Shown here piece by piece: positions 9,987-18,962 of a stretch of DNA of 64,000 nucleotides. The notes beneath the pieces are model-generated. The model saw only the letters and a list, made by a program, of their open reading frames with translations, was not told where the DNA came from and ran no database searches. Numbering within the stretch: position 1 is the stretch's first letter; each line of letters starts with the position of its first letter. A program made the position numbers and the translations under genes. This DNA is from Gemmobacter sp. (GTDB lineage: Bacteria; Pseudomonadota; Alphaproteobacteria; Rhodobacterales; Rhodobacteraceae). The stretch lies in the NCBI RefSeq assembly GCF_034676705.1, contig NZ_JAUCBS010000011.1:62001-126000 (forward strand), read 5' to 3'.

Positions 9987-10293
9987 GATGCACGAAAACT
10001 GCGCGAGTGGTTTCCCCGGTGGCCGCTATACGTTCTCACCGACAGAAAACACGGAATTCCGGGAATAATTCAGAAACGGCCTGCGCGATGCTAACACCCG
10101 TCAGTCTCTCGGGGCGGCCGCTGCATAATACTGGCTTCGGTTGGGCGGATCCGTTCAGGTCGCCTTTGGCCACGGATCCTCTGCACCAGCTGCCGAACGA
10201 CATCTTTCTTTCGAACCGCACCCGGCTTCGCATCAGAAACATCCAGCGATGTGCTCTGTGGTCAAGAGGCCTGCATCCTGAAAGGGCGCAAAC
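9987..10293. other. Gap downstream of groEL
   Basis: About 300 bp with no supported gene on either strand. It should hold the groEL terminator and the promoter of the next gene, but no strong hairpin or promoter is evident. Confidence 0.35.
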
Positions 10294-10647
10294 ATGAAAA
10301 CTCCTGAATGGCTCAAGCCCGGCATCTATGGCGGCATCATCGGCGGTATCGCAGTTGCTGTGATCGGCTTTGGATGGGCGGGATGGTCCACAGCCGGAGG
10401 CGCCAACCGTCTGGCGCAGACCGTCGCTACCGAACAAACCGTTGCTGCGCTGGTTCCGGTCTGCCTGGCGATGTCTACGGCCGATCCGGAGCGCGTCAGC
10501 AAGATCGCCACGATCCAGCAGGCGACAACTCCCAGACGACGCGACGCGCTTATCGCAACCGGCTGGGCGACAATGCCCGGAAGTGATGCGCCAAACCGCG
10601 ATCTTGCGACCGCCTGTCTGGCTGCGCTCGAACTGCCTGCCGCCTGA
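10294..10647 (+). CDS. Small single-pass membrane protein
   Basis: 117 aa. Residues about 10-32 form one hydrophobic helix rich in Gly/Ala (GIYGGIIGGIAVAVIGFGW). The rest (QTVAALVPVCLAM, TGWATMPG, LATACLAAL) is predicted outside the membrane and includes two Cys. Similar proteins beginning MKTPxWLKPGIYG occur across alphaproteobacteria with no known role. It is likely anchored with its C-terminus in the periplasm. An AAAGGG site precedes the ATG. Confidence 0.65.
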   Translation: MKTPEWLKPGIYGGIIGGIAVAVIGFGWAGWSTAGGANRLAQTVATEQTVAALVPVCLAMSTADPERVSKIATIQQATTPRRRDALIATGWATMPGSDAPNRDLATACLAALELPAA

Positions 10648-10847
10648 TCAGTGCTCTGACCAGCCTTCAGCGAATGGCGCTGTCACGGATGACGATTGCA
10701 GGACCTCTTGCCCGGAGCCAAGCTCCGGGCGGATCACGATCGATGCCGGAAATCCACTGAAGGCAGGCCAATTCCTCAAGGCAGAGCAAGGAAACATGGT
10801 GCTCGGCAAATGCTGCCGACGCAACTCGAATGGAGAAGTTCTCGATC

Positions 10848-11636
10848 ATGGCCCGGCAATCGATCATCAGGCTGTCCAGTTTCATGGGTCTAATCCTGGG
10901 CTTCTGTTTACTTTCCACAACTCCCGTCTTGGCACAGCAGGGGGGCCACGGGGCAATTCCGGACAACGCCACGGAGCGACGGTTCGGTGGCGGCTGGGAA
11001 TGCAAACTTGGCTATCGGTCCGACGGCGAGTCGTGTGCCGAGATCATTCTACCTGAGAACGCCTACCCGACGGGCCGATCCTATGGCACAGGGTGGGAGT
11101 GCACGCATGGCTATACCGAAAAGAGCGGCTCATGCTTTGCGATTCCGATCCCTTTGAATGCCTTTCTGTCAGATGGCGGATCAGGGTGGGACTGTCACCG
11201 AGGGTATCGGAGACTGCGCGACAGCTGTGATCGGATCGAAGTGCCGGAGCACGCATTTCTGACCGGCAGTTCTTCCGGGAACGGATGGGAATGCGAGCGC
11301 GGCTATATCGCGACTTCCGGCTCCTGCCTCACGATCGTCCTGCCCGACAACGCCTATCCTACCAATGCCAGCCACGGCGCGGCCTGGCGCTGCGAGCGCG
11401 GGTTCTTTGAGGTCCGCGGCAGCTGTGACCCGGTGCCCGTCCCCGAGAATGCATTCCTTGATACGAGCACCTACGGGCAGGGATGGCGCTGCGAAAGAGG
11501 CTTCGAGCAGGATGGGACAGCCTGCAGCAGGATTGTCCTTCCCGACGACGCTCACCTTGATCGGTCCGGCAACCGCTGGCGCTGCAACAAGGGATTCCAG
11601 ATGTCTGTTGATGATCAGTGCGTTATGGCGAGGTGA
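10848..11636 (+). CDS. Secreted protein with seven cysteine-containing tandem repeats
   Basis: 262 aa from the ATG at 10848, chosen over the upstream ATG at 10830 because GGAGAAG lies about 9 nt before it. An N-terminal signal peptide (positive end, hydrophobic core, VLA-QQG cleavage site) predicts export. The mature part consists of units of about 32-36 aa with the pattern W-x-C-x2-G-[YF]-x(5-7)-C-x2-[IV]-x-[VL]-P-x2-A. Seven W-x-C starts are visible and the last unit is shorter. Each unit has two Cys, 14 in all, suggesting one disulphide per repeat. The fold resembles small EGF-like knuckles, but I do not recognise a named domain. Possible roles are surface or periplasmic binding. Confidence 0.75.
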   Translation: MARQSIIRLSSFMGLILGFCLLSTTPVLAQQGGHGAIPDNATERRFGGGWECKLGYRSDGESCAEIILPENAYPTGRSYGTGWECTHGYTEKSGSCFAIPIPLNAFLSDGGSGWDCHRGYRRLRDSCDRIEVPEHAFLTGSSSGNGWECERGYIATSGSCLTIVLPDNAYPTNASHGAAWRCERGFFEVRGSCDPVPVPENAFLDTSTYGQGWRCERGFEQDGTACSRIVLPDDAHLDRSGNRWRCNKGFQMSVDDQCVMAR

Positions 11637-11895
11637 CCGGTTGATCCAGGTCTTGTGAAGGGTGCTTTGCAAAGTTTGTGGCATCTGCAAGGGCACGCCG
11701 CCGTTAGTCCGCTTTCCTGGCCTTGCGGTGACTACCATGTCGCGTGCCCAACAGAGCGCTCTCCGCCCCTCGCGGTGGTTCTGACTGGGAACTCGCTGCA
11801 GTGCGCCCGAACGGCTGCTTCGATAGATTGCTGCAGCGGCCATGCCGCGCTGTAGTCAGGCGGCTCTCCGCCCTTCGCGATGCCGCTCCGTCGCC

Positions 11896-13992
11896 TTAGC
11901 CCCCTGTATTTCTCGCCTGCCGTTGGGCGATCAATGCGGCGAGCTCCGGCAGATCGGCGCTCGTCAGGCCTGCCGCGCAGAGTTCAAGCAGCCTTCGGTC
12001 CTCCCTGGTCAGGCTCTTCTTCGGCCATGCTGGCCGGAACTTGTCCACGGCCCGCGAGAAGCCCGACATCCAGTCCGCCTGTCCCTTCTTCGCACGGCTG
12101 AAGACCGCGGCGACCAGCTCGGCAGGTGCGGATGCAAGGTCCGAAACCGTCTGCGCGCGCATCATCAGCAGGTCCATGAATCGCTGGAAGCGGGATGGAT
12201 CGATCCGGGGCAGGACGGCGTCGAGGATGGGCGGCAGCCATTCGTTGGGCATGATCATCTTTGGGGCGATGACGATGCCGGTCAGGTATCCATCCAGCCA
12301 ATCCGGCGTGAGGGGTGTTGCGCGCAGCAGGGCCGCGACTTCCCCTTGCTTCTCCGGCTCTGGCGCCGTCTCGGGCAGTTCCTCGAACGATAGGCCGGGG
12401 TCAAAGTCCGGATCGTCGCGAACCCAGGCCTCTATCGTCTGTTCGTGGACGTCGAGCATGACCGGGATCTTCTTCAGGTCCCGGCCATCAAGCAGCGCCA
12501 TGGCGCAGGCCGCAAAACCGGGCGCATCCGGATGCCGGGCCGTCTCCAGCACATCGGCCGCGCGGGCCAGGATGCGCGCCCACCAGTCGCGCCGGGTTTC
12601 CAGCCATTTCCAGAGCGCGGTTTCAGCCGACCGTGCGCTGCGTGCCTTGTCGAGAACCGCGTGGGCGGCATCGCTGTCCTCGAACCAGCTCTCGATGATC
12701 TCGTGGCGGTCCCACCATTCCTCGCTGGTCATGACAATCGCGCCAAGCTGCTTTGGCGAGAGCACCTTGATGGTTGCGGCGGCCCCCAGGGCGGCGATCA
12801 GCTCGGGCGCCGATCTGGCCTCGGGTCGCAATGCTGTCAGGCCGCTCAGGCGCGTCACCTCGATCAGACCGGGAACCGGCGGCTGACCAAGGGCAAGACC
12901 ATCGGCCAGCGCAAGGGACAGGGCGCGGCGCAGCCAGTCGACCGTTACCACCAGCGCGCCGACATCTTCGGACATGCGCTCCATGATCGCCTTCTGGTCC
13001 CGGGCGGTGCGGCAGGGAATGGTATAGGCGTCCTTCACGCCCTGCCCCTGTTTCAGCAGCAGCATCGCCATCTTGCGTTGCGACCCGGATTGCAGGGCGA
13101 TGCCGATGCTCTGGGCCCCGCCGCCATCGGGAAGGGTGGCGTGGATGCCATGAATTTTCCAGGGGGCGGGGTCTGCGTCGGCTGCAATCCCCTTGCGCAT
13201 CGCGTCCCTCAGAAGCTGATCGACCGTTGTCCGGGCTGCATCCTCGGCCATCCAGCTGCGCAGGGTGACCAATGACGACAGAATGCGGCCCGGCAGTGCG
13301 CCCTGCACAAGGCGATCCGCCAGCGCCAGGGCTGCGGCAAGGCGGATTTGCGGGGCCGGATCAAGCAGCCAGTAGCAGGCCAGATCGGCATGAAGCGCAT
13401 CGCTTCGCCCGACCGAATAGGCGACGACATGATCGCGCATGTCCGGCGACATCGCGGGGAAGCTTTCGGTCAGGGCATGGTGCAGGGCAAGCGGGTCGCC
13501 CTCGGCCTGCTGCATGAGTTCGGCAAAAAGTTCCTCAAGCAATGCATCCCCTTCGGCCGGGCTGGTCGTGCGCCGGCCATTTGCGGCGATGACATCGTCG
13601 CGGTGCAGTTCCAGCGCGGCGGGGCCGGTCAGACCTGCGCGCGACCAGAGTTGGGCAAGCAGCAGCGTGTGGCCGGCTGTCATGCGCCCTTGCCGGCGCG
13701 CCAGATCGAGGGCCTCTTCCACGGTATCGATCAGGGTCTGACCACGCGCCTTGCCACTTTCTCGGGCCATGCGGGCAGCCTCAAGGCCCGCGCCAAGCAG
13801 ATCAAGCAGGTCTGCGTCCTTCGGGATCGGCTCTGCGATGGCGCAAAGCCGCGCGACGATCTGGCCTCCAAGGGCCGGGCGCTGCAGCATGTCAAAGGCG
13901 GCGCGCTCCAGCACCACACGACGCGCCCCGAACCCGTCATCGCCTGCGGCGGCAAGGGCGGCCAAAGCCTCATCGATCCGACTTCTTGCCAT
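11896..13992 (-). CDS. Large helical protein with C-terminal YecA/UPF0149-like domain
   Basis: 698 aa, mostly helical and probably HEAT-like in the first half (LLDPAPQIRLAAALALADRLV). The C-terminal segment around TPDWLDGYLTGIVIAPKMI and MPNEWLPPIL resembles the UPF0149/YecA domain, whose family signature has LDG(F/Y)LTA plus WLP. The usual SEC-type zinc tail is not seen. There is no signal peptide. Trp-rich segments (WWDRHEIIESWF, RRDWWARILARAA) suggest a protein-binding scaffold. No operon partner is evident on either side. Function is unknown; the domain match is by eye. Confidence 0.7.
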   Translation of the reverse strand: MARSRIDEALAALAAAGDDGFGARRVVLERAAFDMLQRPALGGQIVARLCAIAEPIPKDADLLDLLGAGLEAARMARESGKARGQTLIDTVEEALDLARRQGRMTAGHTLLLAQLWSRAGLTGPAALELHRDDVIAANGRRTTSPAEGDALLEELFAELMQQAEGDPLALHHALTESFPAMSPDMRDHVVAYSVGRSDALHADLACYWLLDPAPQIRLAAALALADRLVQGALPGRILSSLVTLRSWMAEDAARTTVDQLLRDAMRKGIAADADPAPWKIHGIHATLPDGGGAQSIGIALQSGSQRKMAMLLLKQGQGVKDAYTIPCRTARDQKAIMERMSEDVGALVVTVDWLRRALSLALADGLALGQPPVPGLIEVTRLSGLTALRPEARSAPELIAALGAAATIKVLSPKQLGAIVMTSEEWWDRHEIIESWFEDSDAAHAVLDKARSARSAETALWKWLETRRDWWARILARAADVLETARHPDAPGFAACAMALLDGRDLKKIPVMLDVHEQTIEAWVRDDPDFDPGLSFEELPETAPEPEKQGEVAALLRATPLTPDWLDGYLTGIVIAPKMIMPNEWLPPILDAVLPRIDPSRFQRFMDLLMMRAQTVSDLASAPAELVAAVFSRAKKGQADWMSGFSRAVDKFRPAWPKKSLTREDRRLLELCAAGLTSADLPELAALIAQRQARNTGG

Positions 13993-14515
13993 CTGTCACC
14001 TGCACGACTGCCGATTTCCGCAGCCAACCTAGCGATACATGGTCGCCTTGTCAGGTCGATACGGCAGGAGAGATCCGTGACGAAGCGCAAGCAAAGCGGC
14101 CGACGGCATGGTCAGGGGGTCTGACGGGGGCAATCGGAAACCGGTCCGAGTACCTTGGCAACTTCAGGCCGCCACGCGCATCACGGGCGATCGCGGATTT
14201 CGTCTTGTCCCAAGCGTTGTAGAAACCACGATGCGGATGGCCGGGCAGGTCCCCTCGCGCTGGCAGGGCGACGGGTAGCGGCTCACCGGGACGATCCCGG
14301 CAGCAGCGAAGGGTGCCAGACGCCGCAGGTGGGTCCAGCTTTTTCAGGCACTCACGCACGACAAAGTCGCATCTCCGGGCCTGCATGATGCCTGGAACAT
14401 TGCCCGATGTGCCGTAGCCGGGGTGGTGGTTGATCCCGGCGGATACACTGCTGCCGGGAACCTCTCGCGGGTGCGGTTGGCGATATCAGTTCTTGTAGGA
14501 TCTGGGCGCATGATG
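13993..14515. other. Gap with no supported gene
   Basis: About 520 bp between the 698-aa gene and an IS21 remnant. Short frames exist on the minus strand but lack ribosome sites or recognisable motifs. The region probably contains decayed sequence at an island boundary. Confidence 0.35.
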
Positions 14516-14809
14516 TGTTGATTTCCACGCAGAACTGAGCCGGGTTTTCCATCGAGAAGTGAGCCACCTCTGACTATGGATTTCGGGTCATGCTGGGGTC
14601 AAGGCATGGTTTGCGTCCTTCTTTTTTCTGGCGGCTGCGGCTGAGCTGGCCTTGAAGCGGAAGCTGTCGTTTCCAGTTTCGAGGTCGAGCCATTGGAGCG
14701 CCATTGGTTCGAGCCCAATGGCGAGGGGCAGCGGTGGGTGGGGCGATCGAGAAGGGCTGTAGTCATCTTGGCGTCACCAAAGACCGTGGCCCATTCGCTG
14801 AAGCTGAGA
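14516..14809 (-). mobile_element. IS21-family end fragment
   Basis: Remnant of an IS21 element: a terminus beginning TGTTGATTTCC at 14516, the trailing non-coding part, and the 3' end of istB. It stops where the zeta-module repeat begins at 14810. The other end and istA are absent. Confidence 0.6.
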
Positions 14810-14820
14810 TTACCGAAGTC
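14588..14820 (-). pseudogene. istB: istB fragment (IS21 transposition helper ATPase, C-terminus only)
   Basis: The minus strand reads NLSFSEWATVFGDAKMTTA then LLDR, and later LETGNDSFRFKASSAAAA, which are the conserved C-terminal segments of IstB ATPases. The P-loop and most of the protein are missing, so it is non-functional. The stop is at 14588-14590. The upstream side is fused to the downstream flank of the zeta toxin, marking a recombination point. Confidence 0.75.
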
Positions 14821-14826
14821 CTGAAC

Positions 14827-15414
14827 CTAAGCTTGGAGTTCAGGGGCATAAGCTTGCCTTATCCAGGTTGGAGGTTCTGGCCGTACTCGCATGAGATGGC
14901 CGCGTTCAAAGGTTAGGACAAGCTTGGGGGGCTTGCCCGCGACCGAGTTGTCGTAGACAAGGCCTGTTTCAGCCAACAGAACAGCTTCCCTGATGAGAGG
15001 TGCCGAGCGATCATAGCGCTCGCGAATCTTCGTCTCGGGGACATTGTGCCCCCCAAACTCGACGCGATGTGCGACCCGCATCACCGAGAGGTCGGCGCTA
15101 TCCACTCCTATATGCAGCACCCAGACACTGTATCCTCTCGCGCGCGCCTCTCCCACGAAGTCGAGCTTGGAGCGATGTGAGAAAACCGTCTCGGTCACGA
15201 AGTCGCTTCCCGTAGCCAAAAGATCGCTCCTGCGCTTCGCGGCGATCTCTGCTGCCCTATAAGCAGCCTCGGGGCTGTCATTTCCAAGCTCATCACGCTG
15301 AATGATATCGGCGTTGACGAAGGGACCCGCGAAAGCAGGAGCAACGCGGGTCTTATATAGCGTTGACTTGCCGGCGCCATTGGGACCGGCAAGCAGGATT
15401 ACTGTCGGGCTCAT
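14827..15414 (-). CDS. Zeta-toxin family P-loop kinase, copy 1
   Basis: 195 aa. The Walker A motif GPNGAGKST is at residues 10-18, followed by the zeta-type FVNADIIQRDEL and ETVFSHRSK segments (substrate and catalytic region). Known zeta toxins phosphorylate UDP-N-acetylglucosamine and block wall synthesis; this shorter chromosomal-type relative may differ. It overlaps the antitoxin by 4 bp (ATGA), so the two are coupled. It ends ...PELQA because a 5-bp insertion creates an early stop relative to copy 2 (...PELQGSGLR). Two substitutions distinguish it from copy 2 (EARARG/EARERG, VEFGG/VESGG). Confidence 0.85.
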   Translation of the reverse strand: MSPTVILLAGPNGAGKSTLYKTRVAPAFAGPFVNADIIQRDELGNDSPEAAYRAAEIAAKRRSDLLATGSDFVTETVFSHRSKLDFVGEARARGYSVWVLHIGVDSADLSVMRVAHRVEFGGHNVPETKIRERYDRSAPLIREAVLLAETGLVYDNSVAGKPPKLVLTFERGHLMRVRPEPPTWIRQAYAPELQA

Positions 15415-15770
15415 CCTTCAGGAGTGCCATCCGCGTAGACGATCTTACCGGAGCCATCGAGACCCACCGCCTTGCCACTCTTCCGCAGTTCGTTGAAAAA
15501 GGTCTCTTCGCCCGGTCCCGGGTCGGACATCGTCACGAGAAACCGCTCGGACCAGACCGCCTTCTCCTCGGCGGTAAGGACAGCTGTCGGGAGCTGCCCC
15601 GCCAGCACTCGCGAAAGCTTGAGGTGGTCGAAGTTGCCGGATCGCTCGATAGCGCGACCTATCCGCGCCCAATGCGTGATCTGGCCGGCCAACGACCGGC
15701 TCTGGAGATCTGCAACCGCGCGTGCTTCATCGATCAGGGCGTCGTCGGCAAATTTTACGGATTGAGCCAT
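15411..15770 (-). CDS. ParD-like antitoxin of zeta module, copy 1
   Basis: 119 aa. The N-terminal part (SVKFADDALIDEARAVADL, then SRSLAGQITHWARIGRAIE) matches the ParD-like antitoxin family that precedes zeta-type toxins: a ribbon-helix-helix-type DNA binder followed by a toxin-neutralising tail. It has a strong ribosome site (AGGAGGT). An IS903-like element is inserted 16 nt upstream of the ATG, so the native promoter is gone and expression must come from the element or be lost. It differs from copy 2 by one residue (PTAVLT/PTTVLT). Confidence 0.82.
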   Translation of the reverse strand: MAQSVKFADDALIDEARAVADLQSRSLAGQITHWARIGRAIERSGNFDHLKLSRVLAGQLPTAVLTAEEKAVWSERFLVTMSDPGPGEETFFNELRKSGKAVGLDGSGKIVYADGTPEG

Positions 15771-15786
15771 AGGACACCTCCTGCAC

Positions 15787-16836
15787 GGCTCTGTTGCACA
15801 AATCCTGTGAGGGATTCATCTCGTGAATCCAGCATGGTAGCTGTGAGGCATGAGCAGACCGACACCTCCGACCTACAAGACCAGGAACTGGCCGGCCTAC
15901 AATGAAGCGCTGAAGCGCCGCGGCTCGCTGACGATCTGGTTCGATCCCGCCATGACATGGGAAGCCGCACCGACCGGCAAGCGCGGGCGGCAGCCCGCCT
16001 ATGGTGATGCCGCCATCCAAACCTGCCTGACGATGAAGGTTCTGTTCGGCATGGCGCTTCGACAGACAACCGGGTTTGTTGAGAGCCTCCTGCGCCTGAT
16101 CGGCCTGGACTGGGCCGTGCCCGACTTCAGCACGCTCAGCCGCCGCCAGAAGGCGTTGAAGGTGAACATTCCCTACCGGGGTTCCAACGGCCCGTTGCAC
16201 CTGCTGGTGGACAGCACCGGGATCAAGGTCGAGGGCGAAGGGGAATGGAACGCCCGCAAGCATGGAGGCACCAAACGCCGGGTTTGGCGCAAGATCCACA
16301 TCGGGATCGACGAGAAATCCCTAGAAATCCGGGCGGCCGAGTTCACCACCAGCGACGTGGGCGACGCGCCCATGCTGCCCGAACTGCTGGGCCAGATCCC
16401 TCCCGAGCAGGAGATCGCCACTGTCACCGCCGACGGCGCCTTCGACACCCGCAAGTGCCATGACGCCATCGCGGCCCGTGGCGCGGCGGCGATCATACCG
16501 CCCCGCAAGAACGCCAAGCCCTGGAAGCCAGACACCCCCGGTGCTGTCGCGCGCAACGAAATCCTGCGCACATCGAAGCGCGTCGGGCGGACCATCTGGC
16601 GACGATGGAGCGGCTATCACCGCCGAAGCCGCGCCGAAACCAAGATGCACTGCGTCAAGCTGCTGGGTCAGCGCCTGTCCGCCCGAGACTTCGACCGTCA
16701 GGTTGCGGAGTTCCAGGTCAGGGTTGCCGTGCTCAATGGCTTCACCGCGCTCGGCATCCCCGTCACAGAGGTCGCGGGATAAGTCTGCCCAGGGAAAGGG
16801 GAAGGACAGTCAGCAGCCGATTTGTGCAACAGAGTC
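15787..16836 (+). mobile_element. IS903-like element (IS5 family), copy 1
   Basis: 1,050 bp with 18-bp imperfect terminal repeats (GGCTCTGTTGCACAAATC at left; the right end matches with one change). It appears identical to the copies at 20390 and 25118. The flanking 9-mers (CTCCTGCAC and CATTTCAAA) do not match, so this copy sits at a rearrangement junction rather than at a simple insertion. Confidence 0.9.
15850..16782 (+). CDS. IS903-type transposase (IS5 family), copy 1
   Basis: 310 aa DDE transposase. Catalytic residues lie in LLVDSTGIKVEGEGEW, VTADGAFDTRKCH and YHRRSRAETKMHCVK. The VDSTG(I/L)K...GEGEW signature and 18-bp ends place it in the IS903 subgroup, which duplicates 9 bp. The frame is intact and identical in protein to copies 2 and 3. 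Confidence 0.95.
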   Translation: MSRPTPPTYKTRNWPAYNEALKRRGSLTIWFDPAMTWEAAPTGKRGRQPAYGDAAIQTCLTMKVLFGMALRQTTGFVESLLRLIGLDWAVPDFSTLSRRQKALKVNIPYRGSNGPLHLLVDSTGIKVEGEGEWNARKHGGTKRRVWRKIHIGIDEKSLEIRAAEFTTSDVGDAPMLPELLGQIPPEQEIATVTADGAFDTRKCHDAIAARGAAAIIPPRKNAKPWKPDTPGAVARNEILRTSKRVGRTIWRRWSGYHRRSRAETKMHCVKLLGQRLSARDFDRQVAEFQVRVAVLNGFTALGIPVTEVAG

Positions 16837-16844
16837 CATTTCAA

Positions 16845-17189
16845 ATGAACCATGATAGAAAAATCATCAAGGCTGCCGAGCAGTATTTCTGCACATATGC
16901 CATCGAGGGCTCGTGGGAAGCCGCCGAGATCACCCGCGAAGCAATGCTGGATGGATCCTTGCAGCTTCAATCCATGCTGAAGGCTGATGCCGATGCCAAT
17001 CCCGAGGCATGGAAAAAGCTCGAGAAACATGCAAAGGCGGCCGAGGCAGCGGTGTTTGCAGCAGCAGAGCGTGCGCAATATGCCGAGGCTTTTGCCCAGG
17101 AGGCTCTGCGCGCGGCACAGGAAGCCCAGGCCCTGGTCGAAGCCTATGTCAAGGCGAAGTTTGAGCTCGACCTCCCGGCCGCAGCGTAA
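16845..17189 (+). CDS. Hypothetical Ala/Glu-rich helical protein, 5' region replaced by IS
   Basis: 114 aa from the ATG at 16845, only 9 bp after the IS end. The frame is open back into the element, so the native start and promoter may have been lost. The sequence is almost wholly helical with a likely coiled coil (KKLEKHAKAAEAAVFAAAE, then AQEALRAAQEAQALVEAYV). No family is recognised. No ribosome site is present between the IS end and the ATG, so it may be a decaying fragment. Confidence 0.5.
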   Translation: MNHDRKIIKAAEQYFCTYAIEGSWEAAEITREAMLDGSLQLQSMLKADADANPEAWKKLEKHAKAAEAAVFAAAERAQYAEAFAQEALRAAQEAQALVEAYVKAKFELDLPAAA

Positions 17190-17278
17190 GAGGCGCCAAG
17201 TATAAGACCGGAAGGGGCAGGTTCACCTGCCCCTTTCCCTTTTGCCCATCTCCAACCAAGGTTCTGGCCCAAGGGTTT

Positions 17279-18613
17279 TCAGGTTGCAGCGGCAGCCACG
17301 ACATACTGCGCAGCCTCGAAGGCGCCTCGCAGCGCAGCATGGCCTTCGAGCCCCTCGAGCGCATAGCTGTTGAGGAACTGGCGACCTGCGAATAGCCTGC
17401 GATCCACCTGGCTGAGGCCGGCCTCGTCGCAGATTGGTCCCCAAGTGTCGGCAATGGTCGCGATTTGCTGCTCGATCAATGCCGCAGCTTCAGCCTCGCT
17501 CAGGTGGAAATCCGGCGCGGCGGAAAGGCAGATCGCAAGGCGGCTGGCGCGAGCCTCGCCCTTGATCAGCATCGCCTGGCTGGCCTCACGCCCGGTACGG
17601 CCTTGCGGGCAGATGTCATAGGCCGGGGTCAGGGTCAGCATCTTGCCGTCCCAGAAGGCCGCGTGGTTTCTGGCGTGATCGTCGGTATTGCCGCACAGCA
17701 CGTTGAAGCAGATCCGTCCGTAAAGTTCGCGCAATGTTGCCTTCGGGTCGGTAAAACGATGGCGGATCAGCTCTGCCATATCCTGGTAAGAGGCGTATCG
17801 GGCCATCATCTCATCAAGGCCCAGCATGGTCAGGGCCGAGACCATCGCGTGCCGTGTCCAGCCCTGTGCGGTGTGGCTGCGGTCAAAACGTTCGATCAGC
17901 AGCACATCCTTGTGCGCCGCACGGGTCATTTGAACCGGGGCCACATTCAGCCCGCAGGCCCGCGCCAGCCGCATCGCGATGAACTCGGCCTTTACCACGC
18001 TATAAGTGTCATTGCTGGCCGAGAACTTGGCGATGAACTTGGCGCTGCCATCCTCGATCAGTGCCTTGGGCCGCGCGCCGCCGATCGACGTGCCGTGGTT
18101 CAGCGCCTGGTCCAGCGCCGGCGGCAGCGGCATACCCTGCTCGACAAGGTTCGCCGCCTCGGTCAGTTCGGCAAGCGATGCCTCGGCCGCAAGGCGCGGG
18201 ACGTACTCCCTGGCAGAGGTCTGAAAATCCAGCGCACCGATACGGTCCGATCCCGACTGCAGAAGAAAGGTCAGCTCGCCAAGCTCCGGCACATCGGCTG
18301 CATCCGGCTTCTTGCCGGTCAGCCGGTTGATGATCACCCGCCGTCCCCAGGCATCGGGCGATCCATCCCGGATGCAACTTGCCATCTGCAGGCCGGGGGC
18401 CGGCTCGATCCGCCCCTCGCGCAGGGGAAGCTCGGGTCCGTAAAGCGCAATGGCGGCAGGGTTTCGCCGGTAGCTGGCGCCATAGGTATAGCTGAACCGG
18501 CTGCCATCCCGGTCGAGGCGCCCGGCTACAACGGGCTCTGTCGCCCCCGGCAGCCAGATCCAGACGAAAGCGCTCGCCGGTTTATCGCGAGGGATAATGT
18601 CAGAAGTCATCAT
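17279..18613 (-). CDS. hipA: HipA-family serine/threonine kinase toxin (module 1)
   Basis: 444 aa. The N-terminal domain has GRLDRDGSRFSYTYGASY; the kinase core has GTSIGGARPKALI (phosphate loop), AKFIAKF (Lys), the catalytic loop GNTDDHARNHAAF and the metal-binding LTPAYDICP. Known HipA phosphorylates tRNA synthetases and induces persistence; the target here is unknown. It overlaps the antitoxin gene by 14 bp and is translated after it. All kinase motifs are intact. Confidence 0.9.
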   Translation of the reverse strand: MMTSDIIPRDKPASAFVWIWLPGATEPVVAGRLDRDGSRFSYTYGASYRRNPAAIALYGPELPLREGRIEPAPGLQMASCIRDGSPDAWGRRVIINRLTGKKPDAADVPELGELTFLLQSGSDRIGALDFQTSAREYVPRLAAEASLAELTEAANLVEQGMPLPPALDQALNHGTSIGGARPKALIEDGSAKFIAKFSASNDTYSVVKAEFIAMRLARACGLNVAPVQMTRAAHKDVLLIERFDRSHTAQGWTRHAMVSALTMLGLDEMMARYASYQDMAELIRHRFTDPKATLRELYGRICFNVLCGNTDDHARNHAAFWDGKMLTLTPAYDICPQGRTGREASQAMLIKGEARASRLAICLSAAPDFHLSEAEAAALIEQQIATIADTWGPICDEAGLSQVDRRLFAGRQFLNSYALEGLEGHAALRGAFEAAQYVVAAAAT

Positions 18614-18962
18614 CCACCCCCTTCACCGGCTTGCGAACCGATTTCGGCAACAGGGTCAGCTTTTCGCCAAGATGCGCATTGTGCTGTCGCAAGCTGCGCT
18701 CGTCCTCGGCGAAGAGGGGAACGCCAACAAGGATGGCGAGCTCGAACACGGTGCCCACTTCCGCTCCTGGTGCGCCCTTTTCGATATTCGAAAGGGTCGT
18801 GCGGCTGATCCCGGCACGATCCGCCAGATCCTGTGCGGTCAGCCCACGCTCGACCCGGCCGATACGGATCATGCGACCCAGCATCACCAGGGCCTCGCGG
18901 GTCACTCGGGAATAGGTTCGCTCACGCGCCATGATGGGTTGTCCGTCCAGCATCATCGACAC
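18600..18962 (-). CDS. hipB: HipB-type HTH antitoxin (module 1)
   Basis: 120 aa from a GTG at 18962; ATGs at 18956, 18953 or 18932 (MARERTYSR) are alternatives, and the last is attractive. The Cro/C1 helix-turn-helix is LTAQDLADRAGISRTTLSN. It should neutralise HipA and repress the pair by binding the inverted repeats that overlap its start. The C-terminal extension (LLPKSVRKPVKGVDDDF) is longer than in E. coli HipB. Confidence 0.85.
   Translation of the reverse strand: MSMMLDGQPIMARERTYSRVTREALVMLGRMIRIGRVERGLTAQDLADRAGISRTTLSNIEKGAPGAEVGTVFELAILVGVPLFAEDERSLRQHNAHLGEKLTLLPKSVRKPVKGVDDDF

Larger units (their letters stand above)
14810..15786 (-). repeat. Zeta toxin-antitoxin module repeat, copy 1 (inverted relative to 40743-41714)
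   Basis: 977 bp nearly identical to 40743-41714 in the opposite orientation. The 5-bp length difference is an extra CTTAG near the end of the toxin gene in this copy. The repeat begins exactly at an IS903-like element (15787) and ends at the istB fragment. Confidence 0.9.
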
